From Pseudomonas sp. RIT409 (GTDB lineage Bacteria; Pseudomonadota; Gammaproteobacteria; Pseudomonadales; Pseudomonadaceae): a DNA stretch of 64,000 nucleotides. The DNA is taken from the NCBI RefSeq assembly GCF_003052515.2, contig NZ_QARE02000028.1, positions 1 through 64,000 on the forward strand, given 5' to 3'. A program made the translations under genes and the position numbers. The notes beneath the pieces were generated by a model. That model had not been told where the DNA came from and did not search any database. It saw only the letters and a program-made list of their open reading frames with translations. Below are positions 50,776-60,188 of the stretch, one piece after another (the first letter of the stretch is position 1; each line of letters opens with the position of its first letter).

Positions 50776-52935
50776 TCAGAAATCGATGGTTCCGGAGAAC
50801 TTCACCAGGCGAGGGTCGCCCTGGCTCAGGTAGCCGCCGTTGGCTGAAGCCCAGTAATCCTTGTTGGCGATGTTCTCCACATTCACCCGCAACGTCACGT
50901 CCTTCTGCGCCACCTTGAAGCCATACCGGGCGCCTGCGTCGAAGCGGTTCCAGGTCGGCAGGCTGAGGGTGTTGGTGGGGTTGGCATATTGGCCGCCGGT
51001 GCGCAGGAAGCGTGCATTGAGCGCGACACCCTGTAACCCCGGCACTTCCCAGTCGACGCTGGCATTCATCAGGAAGGTCGGTACGCCCACGGCATGATTG
51101 CCGTCGTTGGCACCGCCCGCGGTGTCCTCCAGTTTCGACTCCATGCGCGTGGCGCCCGCCAACAGGCGAAGGCTGTCCAGCGGTTCACCGAAGACACTGA
51201 ACTCGATACCGCGGTTGACCTGCTTGCCTTCGCGCAGATACAGGTTGGTCGCCGAATCGACGAAGCCGTCGGTGGGTTTTTCGATCCTGAAGGCCGCGAG
51301 GTTGGCACCGAAGGTGCCCATGTCCAGCTTCAGCCCTGCCTCGTACTGCTTGGTACGTCCTGGCGGGAACGTCTGTCCGATGTTCAGGACATTGCCGCTG
51401 GCGGTCGGCCCCTGGGCAAGCCCTTCAATGCGGTTGGCATACAGCGACAGGGTCTCGGTGGGTTTGTAGACGATGCCATACACCGGCGTGGTGATGCCGT
51501 CGTCGTACAGGGAGGTCCGCGCCCCGGAGTTGACGTTGTAGTTCTCCACCCGCAGTTGCTGGCGGCGCACGCCATAGGTCAGCAGGAGCGAATCGTCGAA
51601 CAGACCGACAGTGTCCGACAGGGCGATGCTGCGGTTGCGGGTTTTGCCAGCCAGGTCGGGGTCGCCCAGATCGCCGCCCACCAATGTCACGGTGCTTGGC
51701 CGCGGGATCGACGGGGTGTTGTAGATATTGGTCGGCACACTGTTGTAGAAGACGTAGCCGTTCTCTTGTCGGGTCCAGATACTCGCGGCGCCCAACGCCA
51801 CCTGATGGCTGATGGGGCCGGTCTGAAACTTGCCGTTGAGGCCGGTCATGAACGTGCCGTTGTCTTCGTTGTGGTTGGTGTCGGATGAGCTGATGGTGCC
51901 GTTGCCATTCGCGGCATTGGTCAGGGTGGGCGTGCCATAGGCGCCGGTTTCCCGGGTGTGCTTGCCGCCGCCAGCCAGGTAGGCCGTCCAGCTGTCGCTC
52001 AAGTCGTATTCGGCGCGGAACATGCCGAAGGTGTCTTCGGTTTCCTGATGGCTCCAGTCCTGCCCGTAATTGTGATCGGCATCGGGCGCGTGAGGGATGC
52101 GCGTCAGCCCGGCACCGAGCCGTACGTTGTTGCGCAAATGGTTGATGCGCTCTTTCTGGTAGCCGAAATCGGTCGAAAGCCTGAAACGGTCACCCCGGTA
52201 GTCGAGCCCGGCGATGAACAGCTTCGAGCGTTGGTCCATGTCGTCGATGGCGGTCTCGCCCTCGCGCTGGCTGAGGTTCAGGCGTGCGCCAAAGCGGTTG
52301 TCTTCACCGAAGCGCTGGCCCAGGTCAAGGTGCTCGCCAACGCGGCCGTCGGTGCTGATGTCCTGGGTGTAGCGGCGCGTCGGAACGTCTTCGGCGCGCT
52401 TGGGTTGCAGGTTGACGTTGCCGCCTAGGCCGGTACCCGTGGGGCTGGCACCATTGAGGAAAGCGTTGGGGCCCTTGAACACCTCGACGCGTTCGACCGA
52501 ATCCACCGAGATGATCTGTCGGGGTAGCACGCCGTAGAGCCCGTTGAACGAGATGTCATCGCCGTTGAGTGGCAGCCCGCGAATCACAAAGGCTTGCGAC
52601 TGATTGCCGAAGCCCCCGGACATGCGCACGGAAGGGTCGTTGAGCAGCACGTCGCCGACGTTCTCCGCGCCTTGGTCCTCGATCAACTTGGCGGTGTAAC
52701 TGGTCAGGGTGAAGGGGACATCCATAGTGTCCTGGTTGCCCAGCAACCCCATCTGTCCGCCGCGCGCGACCTGTCCACCCGCAAACGCTTCGGGCAGGGC
52801 ACTCTGCGGTTGTTTGAAAGCATCGGCACTGACGTCTGTGGCGCCGAGCTCGAGTGGCTCGGCTGACCAGGTGCTGACGCTGACCGAGCAGCACAGCGCC
52901 AGCAGAGTAGGGCGGGAGGGGAAGCGAATAGCCAT
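50776..52935 (-). CDS. TonB-dependent siderophore receptor
   Basis: A 719-residue outer-membrane receptor. Signal peptide (residues 1-26), plug domain (about 70-180: AFVIRGLPLNGDDISFNGLYG, VEVFKGPNAFLNG) and a 22-strand barrel ending in the required aromatic residue (SGTIDF). No N-terminal signalling (STN) domain is present, so it does not work with a FecR-type sensor. It resembles ferrichrome/FhuE-type receptors, but the ligand cannot be named. The start at 52935 has GGAA upstream. A Fur-like box lies before it. Confidence 0.93.
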   Translation of the reverse strand: MAIRFPSRPTLLALCCSVSVSTWSAEPLELGATDVSADAFKQPQSALPEAFAGGQVARGGQMGLLGNQDTMDVPFTLTSYTAKLIEDQGAENVGDVLLNDPSVRMSGGFGNQSQAFVIRGLPLNGDDISFNGLYGVLPRQIISVDSVERVEVFKGPNAFLNGASPTGTGLGGNVNLQPKRAEDVPTRRYTQDISTDGRVGEHLDLGQRFGEDNRFGARLNLSQREGETAIDDMDQRSKLFIAGLDYRGDRFRLSTDFGYQKERINHLRNNVRLGAGLTRIPHAPDADHNYGQDWSHQETEDTFGMFRAEYDLSDSWTAYLAGGGKHTRETGAYGTPTLTNAANGNGTISSSDTNHNEDNGTFMTGLNGKFQTGPISHQVALGAASIWTRQENGYVFYNSVPTNIYNTPSIPRPSTVTLVGGDLGDPDLAGKTRNRSIALSDTVGLFDDSLLLTYGVRRQQLRVENYNVNSGARTSLYDDGITTPVYGIVYKPTETLSLYANRIEGLAQGPTASGNVLNIGQTFPPGRTKQYEAGLKLDMGTFGANLAAFRIEKPTDGFVDSATNLYLREGKQVNRGIEFSVFGEPLDSLRLLAGATRMESKLEDTAGGANDGNHAVGVPTFLMNASVDWEVPGLQGVALNARFLRTGGQYANPTNTLSLPTWNRFDAGARYGFKVAQKDVTLRVNVENIANKDYWASANGGYLSQGDPRLVKFSGTIDF

Positions 52936-53024
52936 GGAGGAAGTTCCTGTACGAGTCTCGATCCAGCTGCCAGACGCTTCCCTGCGGCACTGTGGTGTGG
53001 CGGAGTAGAATACAGAAACGTATT

Positions 53025-53043
53025 GCAAATTGTTATCATTAAG
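53025..53043 (-). promoter_or_regulatory. Fur-box-like site before the siderophore receptor
   Basis: The 19-base site matches the Fur consensus GATAATGATAATCATTATC at about 12 positions, best in the TATCATTA half. It is about 90 bases before the receptor start, where Fur repression would be expected. Confidence 0.6.
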
Positions 53044-53108
53044 CCTCTATTTTTTACGAAAATTTCACAACTGCTGCGACGGCCTCCTCGGTTGCTGTTG
53101 ACCCTTGC

Positions 53109-53149
53109 CTGGCCCCCGTGGCGGCTTCGATACCCGCCACGGGGGCCAG
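53109..53149. terminator. Perfect 16-bp hairpin after the oxidoreductase gene
   Basis: CTGGCCCCCGTGGCGG (53109-53124) pairs perfectly with 53134-53149, leaving a 9-base loop. It lies 40 bases after the oxidoreductase stop (minus strand). No T run follows, but its strength suggests a 3'-end structure or a degenerate repeat. Confidence 0.65.
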
Positions 53150-53188
53150 CGGCGGCGCTTGGCCGCTGCCCCCCCCGGCAAGACACAA

Positions 53189-54193
53189 TCAGACTTTCAG
53201 CACCAGCTTGCCGTGGTTTTCTCCGTTGAACAGCATCTGCAAGGTTTCCGGGAAGGTTTCCAGGCCCTCGACCACGTGCTCCTTGCTCTTGAGCTTGCCT
53301 TGGGCGAGCCAGCCCGCCATTTCCCTCCCTGCCTTGCCGAAATGCTCGGCATGGTCCATCACGACAAACCCTTCCATGCGCGCCCGGTTGATCAGCAACG
53401 ACAGGTAATTGGCCGGGCCTTTGACCGCTTCTTTGTTGTTGTATTGGCTGATCGCGCCACAGATCACCACACGCGCCTTGAAGGCCAGGCGTGTCAGCAC
53501 TGCGTCGAGCACGTCACCCCCGACGTTGTCGAAAAACAGGTCCACGCCCTTTGGACATTCGCGTTTCAGGGCGGCATGAAGATCCTCGTTTTTGTAATCG
53601 ATGGCGCCGTCGAAACCGAACGCTTCCACCAGCGTCTTGCATTTTTCCTGACCGCCCGCGATGCCGATCACCCGGCAGCCCTTGATCTTGGCGATCTGCC
53701 CGGCGACGCTGCCCACCGCACCGGCCGCCCCGGAAATCACCACGGTGTCGCCTGGCTTCGGTTGGCCGACTTCCAACAACGCGAAGTACGCCGACATTCC
53801 GGTCATGCCCAGTGCCGCCAGGTAAACGGGCAGGGGCAGCAGCGTGGGATCGACCTTGTGCAACCCTTTGGGATCGCCGACAAAATAATCCTGTACGCCC
53901 AGCACCCCTTGCACGTAGTCGCCTACCGCGAAAGACGGGTGCTGCGACTCGATGATCCGTCCCACCCCCAGCGCCCGCATGACTTCACCCAAGCCCACTG
54001 GAGCGATGTACGACTTGCCCTCGTTCATCCAGCCGCGCATGGCCGGGTCCAGCGACAGGTACTCGTTCTTCACCTGCACCTGACCGGGGGCGATCTCGGC
54101 CAAGGGGACGGTCTGAAACGTGAAATCGTCGCGGCTGGCAGCCCCTGTCGGGCGGCGGGCCAGGAGGAACTGGCGGTTGCTCAGGGTGCTCAT
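53189..54193 (-). CDS. NADP-dependent medium-chain oxidoreductase (CurA/LTB4DH-like)
   Basis: A 334-residue zinc-free MDR enzyme. The N-terminal LSLDPAMRGWM segment and nucleotide-binding GAAGAVGSVAGQIAKIKG are typical of the leukotriene B4 dehydrogenase/alkenal reductase group that reduces conjugated double bonds with NADPH. AGGAGA lies upstream of the ATG at 54193. Divergent from the SDR gene. Confidence 0.92.
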   Translation of the reverse strand: MSTLSNRQFLLARRPTGAASRDDFTFQTVPLAEIAPGQVQVKNEYLSLDPAMRGWMNEGKSYIAPVGLGEVMRALGVGRIIESQHPSFAVGDYVQGVLGVQDYFVGDPKGLHKVDPTLLPLPVYLAALGMTGMSAYFALLEVGQPKPGDTVVISGAAGAVGSVAGQIAKIKGCRVIGIAGGQEKCKTLVEAFGFDGAIDYKNEDLHAALKRECPKGVDLFFDNVGGDVLDAVLTRLAFKARVVICGAISQYNNKEAVKGPANYLSLLINRARMEGFVVMDHAEHFGKAGREMAGWLAQGKLKSKEHVVEGLETFPETLQMLFNGENHGKLVLKV

Positions 54194-54426
54194 CGGCGGT
54201 CTCCTGCGTGAGAGGGAAAGGTCAGTCATAGCCTTGGTCTGCGTTTGCGGCAAGCAAAGCCCGTCGAGCGAATGCGCGCTGATCCATCGGATTGATGCGC
54301 ATGCCCCGCGTATGGACCCCCGCCATCACCGCCACGCATGGGGCTGCAACCGGGGCTTTGATAGTGCTGATGCAGACACCGGGCTCGTCGCTAGACTGGC
54401 CCCACCCATGACAAGAGGCTGAACCC

Positions 54427-55188
54427 ATGAGCATGACGTTTTCCGGGCAAGTCGCCCTGGTGACCGGCGCCGCCGCCGGCATTGGCCAGGCCACCGCGCT
54501 GGCCTTCGCCGAGGAAGGATTGAAAGTGGTCGTGGTCGATCTGGACGTCGATGGCGGTGAAGCCACCGCCCAGCGGATTCGTCAGGCTGGCGGCCAAGCG
54601 CTGTTCCTGCGTTGCGATGTGACGAAGGAAGCCGACGTCCGGCAAATGATGACCCAAGCCGTCGAAGCGTTCGGGCGAGTGGATTACGCCTTCAACAACG
54701 CAGGCATTGAGATCGAGAAGGGGCGCCTGGCCGAAGGCAGCGAAGCCGAATTCGATGCGATCATGGGCGTCAATGTCAAAGGCGTGTGGCTGTGCATGAA
54801 GTACCAGTTGCCCGTCATGCTGGCACAGGGTGGAGGCGCTATCGTCAATACCGCGTCGATCGCTGGCCTTGCGGCCGCACCCAAGATGAGCATTTATGCC
54901 GCGTCCAAGCACGCCGTCATCGGGCTGACCAAGTCGGCCGCCATCGAATATGCAAAAAAGCACATTCGGGTCAACGCGGTATGCCCGGCGGTGATCGACA
55001 CCGACATGTTCCGTCGCGCCCATGAGGCCGATCCGCGCAAGGCCGAGTTCGCCGCCACCCTGCACCCGGTAGGACGCATCGGTAAGGTCGAGGAAATCGC
55101 CAGTGCGGTGTTGTATCTGTGCAGCGATGGGGCCGCCTTCACCACCGGGCATTCGTTGGCGGTGGACGGGGGCGTGACCGCATTTTGA
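54427..55188 (+). CDS. Short-chain dehydrogenase/reductase
   Basis: A 253-residue classical SDR. NAD(P)-binding TGAAAGIG at residues 13-20, NNAG at 90-93, and the catalytic Ser144, Tyr157, Lys161 (YAASK) are intact. Asp38 at the end of strand 2 (VVVVDLD) suggests NAD preference. Substrate unknown. A start two residues later (ATG at 54433) is possible. Confidence 0.93.
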   Translation: MSMTFSGQVALVTGAAAGIGQATALAFAEEGLKVVVVDLDVDGGEATAQRIRQAGGQALFLRCDVTKEADVRQMMTQAVEAFGRVDYAFNNAGIEIEKGRLAEGSEAEFDAIMGVNVKGVWLCMKYQLPVMLAQGGGAIVNTASIAGLAAAPKMSIYAASKHAVIGLTKSAAIEYAKKHIRVNAVCPAVIDTDMFRRAHEADPRKAEFAATLHPVGRIGKVEEIASAVLYLCSDGAAFTTGHSLAVDGGVTAF

Positions 55189-55287
55189 TCGCGGCTCGGT
55201 GGCCGGGCCGTCAGTAGGATTCCGGCCGCAGTTGCGGTCTGGGGATTCAGCTACGCTGCAAGGGTTATTGACCGCCAGAGACCGTCG

Positions 55288-56760
55288 ATGGATCACCTGT
55301 GGTTCGCCTACCCGCTCATCAGCGCAGCCGTGTTACTGGTCATCGATCTGCTGCTTTGGCAGTGGCTGCACCCCCGTTATCTGCGACGCAAGCTGGCGTG
55401 CCGTCTAGTGCTGTTCGTGCTCTTCAGCATGGCGCTGCTCGACGGTGGCTTGAGCCCGCTGTATCCGGTCCCCGCCGATTGGTCGGTGCCCCGCCACGTG
55501 TTGGCGACCCTCCTGACCATTGCCTGGTGGCTGTTCGGCGCGCGTGCCCTGACGGTGCTGATCGTGGTGGTCATGGAGCCGCGCATCGGCGGCAAAGGGC
55601 ATTTGCTGCAAGACGTCATGGGCGCGATCATCTTCCTGGTTGCAGGGGTGGCAGCCGCGGGCTATGTGCTGGATCTGCCCGTCAAGGGGCTGCTGGCGAC
55701 CTCGGGCGCGGTGGCGATCATTCTCGGTCTGGCCGTGCAGAGCACCCTGGGCGATGTGTTTTCCGGCATCGTGCTCAATGCCACCAAGCCGTTTCGCGTC
55801 GACGACTGGATCCGCGTGGACGACATCGAAGGCAAAGTGATCGAGATCGACTGGCGGTCTACGCACTTGCTGACGTCCGAAGGCAGCATGGCGGTGATCC
55901 CTAATGCCATGGCGGCCAAGACACGCATCGTCAATTTCAGTCGTCCTGACCACTTCCATGCCATCAGCCTGAACATCGAGCTGCCGACACGCTTGCGTCC
56001 CAGCCTGGTGCTGGACTCCCTCGACAAGGCGATTCTCGGCTGTCGGGAACTGCTGGCTCAGCCCAAGGCCTCCGCGGTCGTGGTCAGGTCCGGCTTGCGC
56101 AGCGTCGAGTATGAGGTCACCGGCTATGTGAAATCCCGGGACCGACGCACGGCGGTGCGCAACCAGCTCTATGACCTCATCCATCGACAATTGGCGGCCA
56201 CTGAAACCCGAGCGGACCAGACACGCCCGGCCACGCGGCAGTCGGCGGTGCTCAACACCGTGGGCGCGCTGCGCATGCTGGGTGATGACGACCGTGCTCA
56301 ACTCGAGCAGCACATGCGGCTGGGCGCCTATGCGGCCAAGGACGTCGTGCTGGCCGAAGGCGTGATTCCCGATGCGCTCTACATCATCGAATCCGGCGTA
56401 ATGTCAGTGTCCATCCAGCGCCCGGAAGGGTGGATGGAAGTCGGGCGCATGGGGCCTGGCGAGCTGTTCGGCGAAACCGGCTTCGTCGACGCCAGCCCCA
56501 CGGTCGGGCGGTTCTGCGCCTTTACGGACTGCATGATCTACCGGATAGACAAAGCCGACCTCGACCCGTGGCTGCAAGCCCACAGCGAATTGTTGGGCGC
56601 GCTGGCGGGGCTGGCTAAATTCCGCAGCAAAGCGCGAGCCGCACTGCTGGAAACCCAGCCTGAGGTGGTGGATGCAAGGGGCTTCATGGGCTGGTTACGC
56701 AAAAGCGTCACTCGGTTTCAGGTCAGTCGCGGGCCGGGCCCGAACGACAGAATGAGTTGA
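55288..56760 (+). CDS. Mechanosensitive channel (MscS type) with cyclic-nucleotide-binding domain
   Basis: A 490-residue protein. About four N-terminal membrane helices lead into the MscS pore and beta domain (about 125-290: AGYVLDLPVKGLLATSGAVAIILGLAVQ, FSGIVLNATKPFRVDDWI). A C-terminal cyclic-nucleotide-binding domain is at about 325-445 (LAEGVIPDALYIIESGVMSVSI, GPGELFGETGFVD). MscS channels gated or modulated by cyclic nucleotides (bCNG group) have this layout. Its stop overlaps the upstream frame of the next gene, but the real start there is 117 bases on. Confidence 0.9.
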   Translation: MDHLWFAYPLISAAVLLVIDLLLWQWLHPRYLRRKLACRLVLFVLFSMALLDGGLSPLYPVPADWSVPRHVLATLLTIAWWLFGARALTVLIVVVMEPRIGGKGHLLQDVMGAIIFLVAGVAAAGYVLDLPVKGLLATSGAVAIILGLAVQSTLGDVFSGIVLNATKPFRVDDWIRVDDIEGKVIEIDWRSTHLLTSEGSMAVIPNAMAAKTRIVNFSRPDHFHAISLNIELPTRLRPSLVLDSLDKAILGCRELLAQPKASAVVVRSGLRSVEYEVTGYVKSRDRRTAVRNQLYDLIHRQLAATETRADQTRPATRQSAVLNTVGALRMLGDDDRAQLEQHMRLGAYAAKDVVLAEGVIPDALYIIESGVMSVSIQRPEGWMEVGRMGPGELFGETGFVDASPTVGRFCAFTDCMIYRIDKADLDPWLQAHSELLGALAGLAKFRSKARAALLETQPEVVDARGFMGWLRKSVTRFQVSRGPGPNDRMS

Positions 56761-56876
56761 ATGGCGCGCGCGGTGCCCGACACCCAACGGATTGCCATCC
56801 AGGCTTTCATCACTGGATTCAATGCAGGGAGTGCTCTAAATTGCCGGTTCAGTCCAATGCCTGTCGAGTTGTCGAG

Positions 56877-57806
56877 ATGTCTGTTGCCCGTCCTGTCCTG
56901 AACCCTTCCGTCCTGCGCGCAGGCGATGCCGTGGCCTTGGTGTCGCCCGCCGGGCCTGTCGCCGAGGCAAGGGTTCTGGCGGCCGTACGGGAATTGAGCG
57001 CGTGGGGGCTGCGGCCCAGGGTTTATCCCCATGCGCTGGACGCCGACCACTACCTGGCCGGCAGTGATGCCAGCCGTGCAGCCGACCTGAACGATGCGCT
57101 GGCGGATCCTGAAATTCGCGCCGTGTTGTGCAACCGGGGCGGCTATGGCGTGCAGCGCATTCTCGACCATCTGGACTACGACGCCGTGCGACAGGACCCC
57201 AAGCTGGTGGTGGGTTTTTCCGACATCACTGCCCTGCATGCGGCACTGTGGCAGCACACCGGGCTGGTCACGGTGCACGGCCCGGTGGCCGCGCAATTGG
57301 AACGCGGCGGCCTGTTCGCCAGCACCCTGCGCCACGCGCTGATGAGTACCGCGCCAATGGTGGTGGAGGCCAGTCGTGACGAGCCTACCTACAGCGTCCG
57401 CACCTGCGGTGTCGCCCGGGGAATCTTGCTGGGCGGCAACCTGAGCATCCTCAGCACCTGTGTCGGCACACCCTTCATGCCGGATCTGGAAGGCGCGATC
57501 CTGCTGATCGAGGACGTGGGCGAGCTGGCCTATCGGGTGGATCGGCTGCTGACCCATTTGGGCAATTGCGGCCTGCTGAAGCGCGTGGCCGGTATCGCCG
57601 TCGGGCAGTTCAGTGAGCCCGGTCACGGCAACAACCCGATCCGGCCGCCAGAGGTGCTGATGGAGCGGCTGGGTTCCCTGGATATTCCGTTGCTCGGCGG
57701 GCTTTCCATTGGCCACGGTGACCGCAATCTTGCCGTTGCCCTGGGCAGCCAGGCCACCCTCGATGCGGATGCGGGCACGCTGACCGTCTCCCCGGCAGCG
57801 CGCTGA
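56877..57806 (+). CDS. LD-carboxypeptidase (peptidase S66)
   Basis: A 309-residue cytoplasmic enzyme that removes the terminal D-Ala from murein tetrapeptides during recycling. The Ser115 (GFSDIT), Glu212 (LLIEDVGE) and His280 (SIGHGD) triad and the CNRGGYG motif are present. ATG at 56877 (MSVARPVLNPS) follows a GTCGAG; an open frame extends upstream but has no family similarity. Confidence 0.92.
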   Translation: MSVARPVLNPSVLRAGDAVALVSPAGPVAEARVLAAVRELSAWGLRPRVYPHALDADHYLAGSDASRAADLNDALADPEIRAVLCNRGGYGVQRILDHLDYDAVRQDPKLVVGFSDITALHAALWQHTGLVTVHGPVAAQLERGGLFASTLRHALMSTAPMVVEASRDEPTYSVRTCGVARGILLGGNLSILSTCVGTPFMPDLEGAILLIEDVGELAYRVDRLLTHLGNCGLLKRVAGIAVGQFSEPGHGNNPIRPPEVLMERLGSLDIPLLGGLSIGHGDRNLAVALGSQATLDADAGTLTVSPAAR

Positions 57807-58117
57807 CGGGCCTGACTGAAAGCGCGTTACTGGCGCACAGTTGTCACCAAAGTGCCCGGTTTTGCGGCGCCAGGACCGGGCCCTCACGTAGTTTTCTGCT
57901 TAATGGCAACCCGTTATCGCATCCGCAGTCCTGTTGAAACGCCTGGGACGGCCCATAACCATTCTGGAAGCGACGCTGACGTAGCTATTTGCCATTAAAC
58001 TGACGTCAAGCGCTTGTTTTGCCGCTTACCCATTGCGACTCTGCACGAAAATTGAATGGCCGTGTTGAATGCGGCTTCGCTGTGTGCGCCTTTTACGCTG
58101 TGATTGGGGATGATCGA
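57807..58117. other. Intergenic region before the chemoreceptor gene
   Basis: About 310 bases with no gene. The TAAA and TCAAG near 57995-58010 are not followed at the right distance by GCCGATAA, so no FliA promoter can be assigned. Otherwise nothing stands out. Confidence 0.4.
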
Positions 58118-60088
58118 ATGATGTCGGCCGTGCAATCGCGTTTTGCCAACCTGGGTATGGCAAAAAAACTGGGTATCGGGTTTCTCCTCGTTTTACTGCT
58201 GACCGCACTGGTCGCCGCGATTGGCGTCTGGTCGCTGCGTTCGATCAGCGTGCATTTCGACAGCCTCAAGCAGATGACGGCACTCAATACCGGCCTCAAC
58301 CGCGTTCGCCTGATGGAGCAGGATTACGCGTTGCACAGCGATCCGAAAGTGGTCGAGGCACTGCATGCGGGGCTCGATGCCCTGAACGCGCAGGCCGAGC
58401 AACTCAAAGCCAGTTCGGCGGTGAACCAGCAGGTGATGGGCGAGGTTCAGCAGGCATTGGCGGCCTATCGCAAATCCTTCGACGAGTTCGTCAGCATCAG
58501 CCAGAGCAAGGACCTGGCGCTGGAGATGGCCAGTTGGTCGGTCTCCAGCGTGGCCAATAACCTCGACGTGTTGCAGGCGGGGCTCGCCGATGACGGTGCT
58601 TACACCCTCAAGGACTCCCAGGGCCAGCAGGGCTCGGAGTTCATCGAGCAGTCCGGCCAGATCGGCCAGATTTCCAAGCTAATGATGCAGGCACTGGACG
58701 AAGCGCGAGTGCGACTGGACAAGAGCCGCAAGACCGGCACTGGCGAAGAGGCCAAGACGGGCAAGATCGAGCAAGCGGTGCAGGCTCAGGACATGGCCAA
58801 TCAACTCAAGGATGTGATCAAGGACGCGGGCTACCTGACGGTGCTGACGGAAGTCATCGGTCACATCGGCAACTTCAGCGACAAGCTCAATGAATACACC
58901 GGTCTGCTGGCGGATGAGGCCAAGGTCTCCCTGCAATTGGCCAGCAATGCAAAAACGGTGGTGCAACAGGTCAACCAGGCTTATGACGCCGAAGACCAGT
59001 CAATGCTGGGCGAACTGCACGCCAACTCGCTGAAGATCATCGGCTCGTCGATTCTGGCGTTGCTTGTGGGGCTCGTGGCGTCGTTTCTCATTACCCGGAT
59101 CATCGTCGCACCGCTGCGCTCGGTGATCGCCACAGCCCAACGCATCGCGGCGGGGGATCTGAGCGGCACCGTGCAAGTCACGCGCAAGGATGAAATCGGT
59201 CAATTGATGCAGGCCATGCAGCAGATGGGCGCCGGCCTAAGCGGTATCGTCAGCGGCCTGCAGGCGGGGATCGAGCAATTGGCAACGTCCGCCCATTCAC
59301 TGTCGGCGGTGACCGAGCAGACCAATCTGGAAGTCAGTACCCAGAAAGAAGAAACCGAGCAGGTCGCCACGGCCATGAACCAAATGACCGCCACCGTGCA
59401 CGATGTGGCGCGTAATGCGGAGGAAGCCGCGCTTGCCGCGCAAACGGCCGATAACAAGGTGGACAGCGGCCAGGCGGTGGTCCGTCAGAGCATGCAGCGC
59501 ATCGAGCAACTGGCCAGCTCGGCGAACTCGGCCAGCGACAGTATCGAAAGCCTCAGCGCCGAAATTCAGGACATCGGCAAGGTACTGAGCGTCATCAAAA
59601 GCGTGGCTGAGCAGACCAATCTGTTGGCGCTGAATGCGGCCATCGAAGCGGCCCGGGCAGGCGAGCAGGGCAGGGGCTTTGCGGTGGTGGCCGACGAAGT
59701 TCGGGCGCTGGCCAAGCGCACTCAGCAGTCGACCGAGGAAATCGAGCGGCTGGTCACTCGTCTGCGAACCAGTGCCCAGACCTCGGTGGCTCAGATCCAG
59801 AGCAGCGGTGAGCTGGTCAAACTGGCCGTCAGCGATGCCCTGCAGACGGAGAGCGCGTTGGGCAGCATTGCGGCGGCGGTGTCGTTGATCCAGCAGATGA
59901 ACCAGCAGATCGCTGCCGCGGCCGAAGAGCAAAGCTCGGTGGCTGAAGAGATCAACCGCAGCGTCACCAGCATCCGCGCCAGCGCCGATCAGTCGGCGCT
60001 GGCAATGCAGGGCAACGCTGCCTCGAGCATCGAATTGGCGTCGCTGGGCATGGAACTGAAAGGCATGGTGGGGCATTTCAGGCTTTGA
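58118..60088 (+). CDS. Methyl-accepting chemotaxis protein
   Basis: A 656-residue chemoreceptor. TM1 at about 17-38, a periplasmic helical ligand domain of about 260 residues (40-303), TM2 at about 305-328, HAMP (about 330-385) and signalling domain with the conserved hairpin tip (SVAEQTNLLALNAAIEAARAGEQGRGFAVVADEVR in part). The long helical ligand domain is of the size of the HBM (helical bimodular) class seen in McpS, which bind organic acids. No CheR-binding pentapeptide is at the C-terminus. Two adjacent ATGs at 58118 and 58121 are equivalent starts. Confidence 0.93.
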   Translation: MMSAVQSRFANLGMAKKLGIGFLLVLLLTALVAAIGVWSLRSISVHFDSLKQMTALNTGLNRVRLMEQDYALHSDPKVVEALHAGLDALNAQAEQLKASSAVNQQVMGEVQQALAAYRKSFDEFVSISQSKDLALEMASWSVSSVANNLDVLQAGLADDGAYTLKDSQGQQGSEFIEQSGQIGQISKLMMQALDEARVRLDKSRKTGTGEEAKTGKIEQAVQAQDMANQLKDVIKDAGYLTVLTEVIGHIGNFSDKLNEYTGLLADEAKVSLQLASNAKTVVQQVNQAYDAEDQSMLGELHANSLKIIGSSILALLVGLVASFLITRIIVAPLRSVIATAQRIAAGDLSGTVQVTRKDEIGQLMQAMQQMGAGLSGIVSGLQAGIEQLATSAHSLSAVTEQTNLEVSTQKEETEQVATAMNQMTATVHDVARNAEEAALAAQTADNKVDSGQAVVRQSMQRIEQLASSANSASDSIESLSAEIQDIGKVLSVIKSVAEQTNLLALNAAIEAARAGEQGRGFAVVADEVRALAKRTQQSTEEIERLVTRLRTSAQTSVAQIQSSGELVKLAVSDALQTESALGSIAAAVSLIQQMNQQIAAAAEEQSSVAEEINRSVTSIRASADQSALAMQGNAASSIELASLGMELKGMVGHFRL

Positions 60089-60158
60089 GCCCCTCGGCGC
60101 CTCGCGTGCCAGCGTTGGCTCGTCGTAACGCTCTGCCGTCGGCGACGTTCACGGTGCG

Positions 60159-60188
60159 AAACGGCCCCTCGAAGCGGGGCCGTTTTCA
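60159..60188. terminator. Terminator between chemoreceptor and benE-like genes
   Basis: AAACGGCCCC (60159-60168) pairs perfectly with GGGGCCGTTT (60176-60185), with T on the plus side. It serves the chemoreceptor and probably also the convergent transporter. Confidence 0.9.

Noticed and set aside
53109..53149. Perfect 16-bp hairpin as a possible attachment site or transposon end
   Set aside because: No direct repeats, integrase or transposase nearby; a 3'-end hairpin is simpler.
57990..58030. TAAA, TCAAG and GCCGCTTA near the chemoreceptor gene as a FliA promoter
   Set aside because: The spacing is wrong in every combination and the -10 element lacks GATA.
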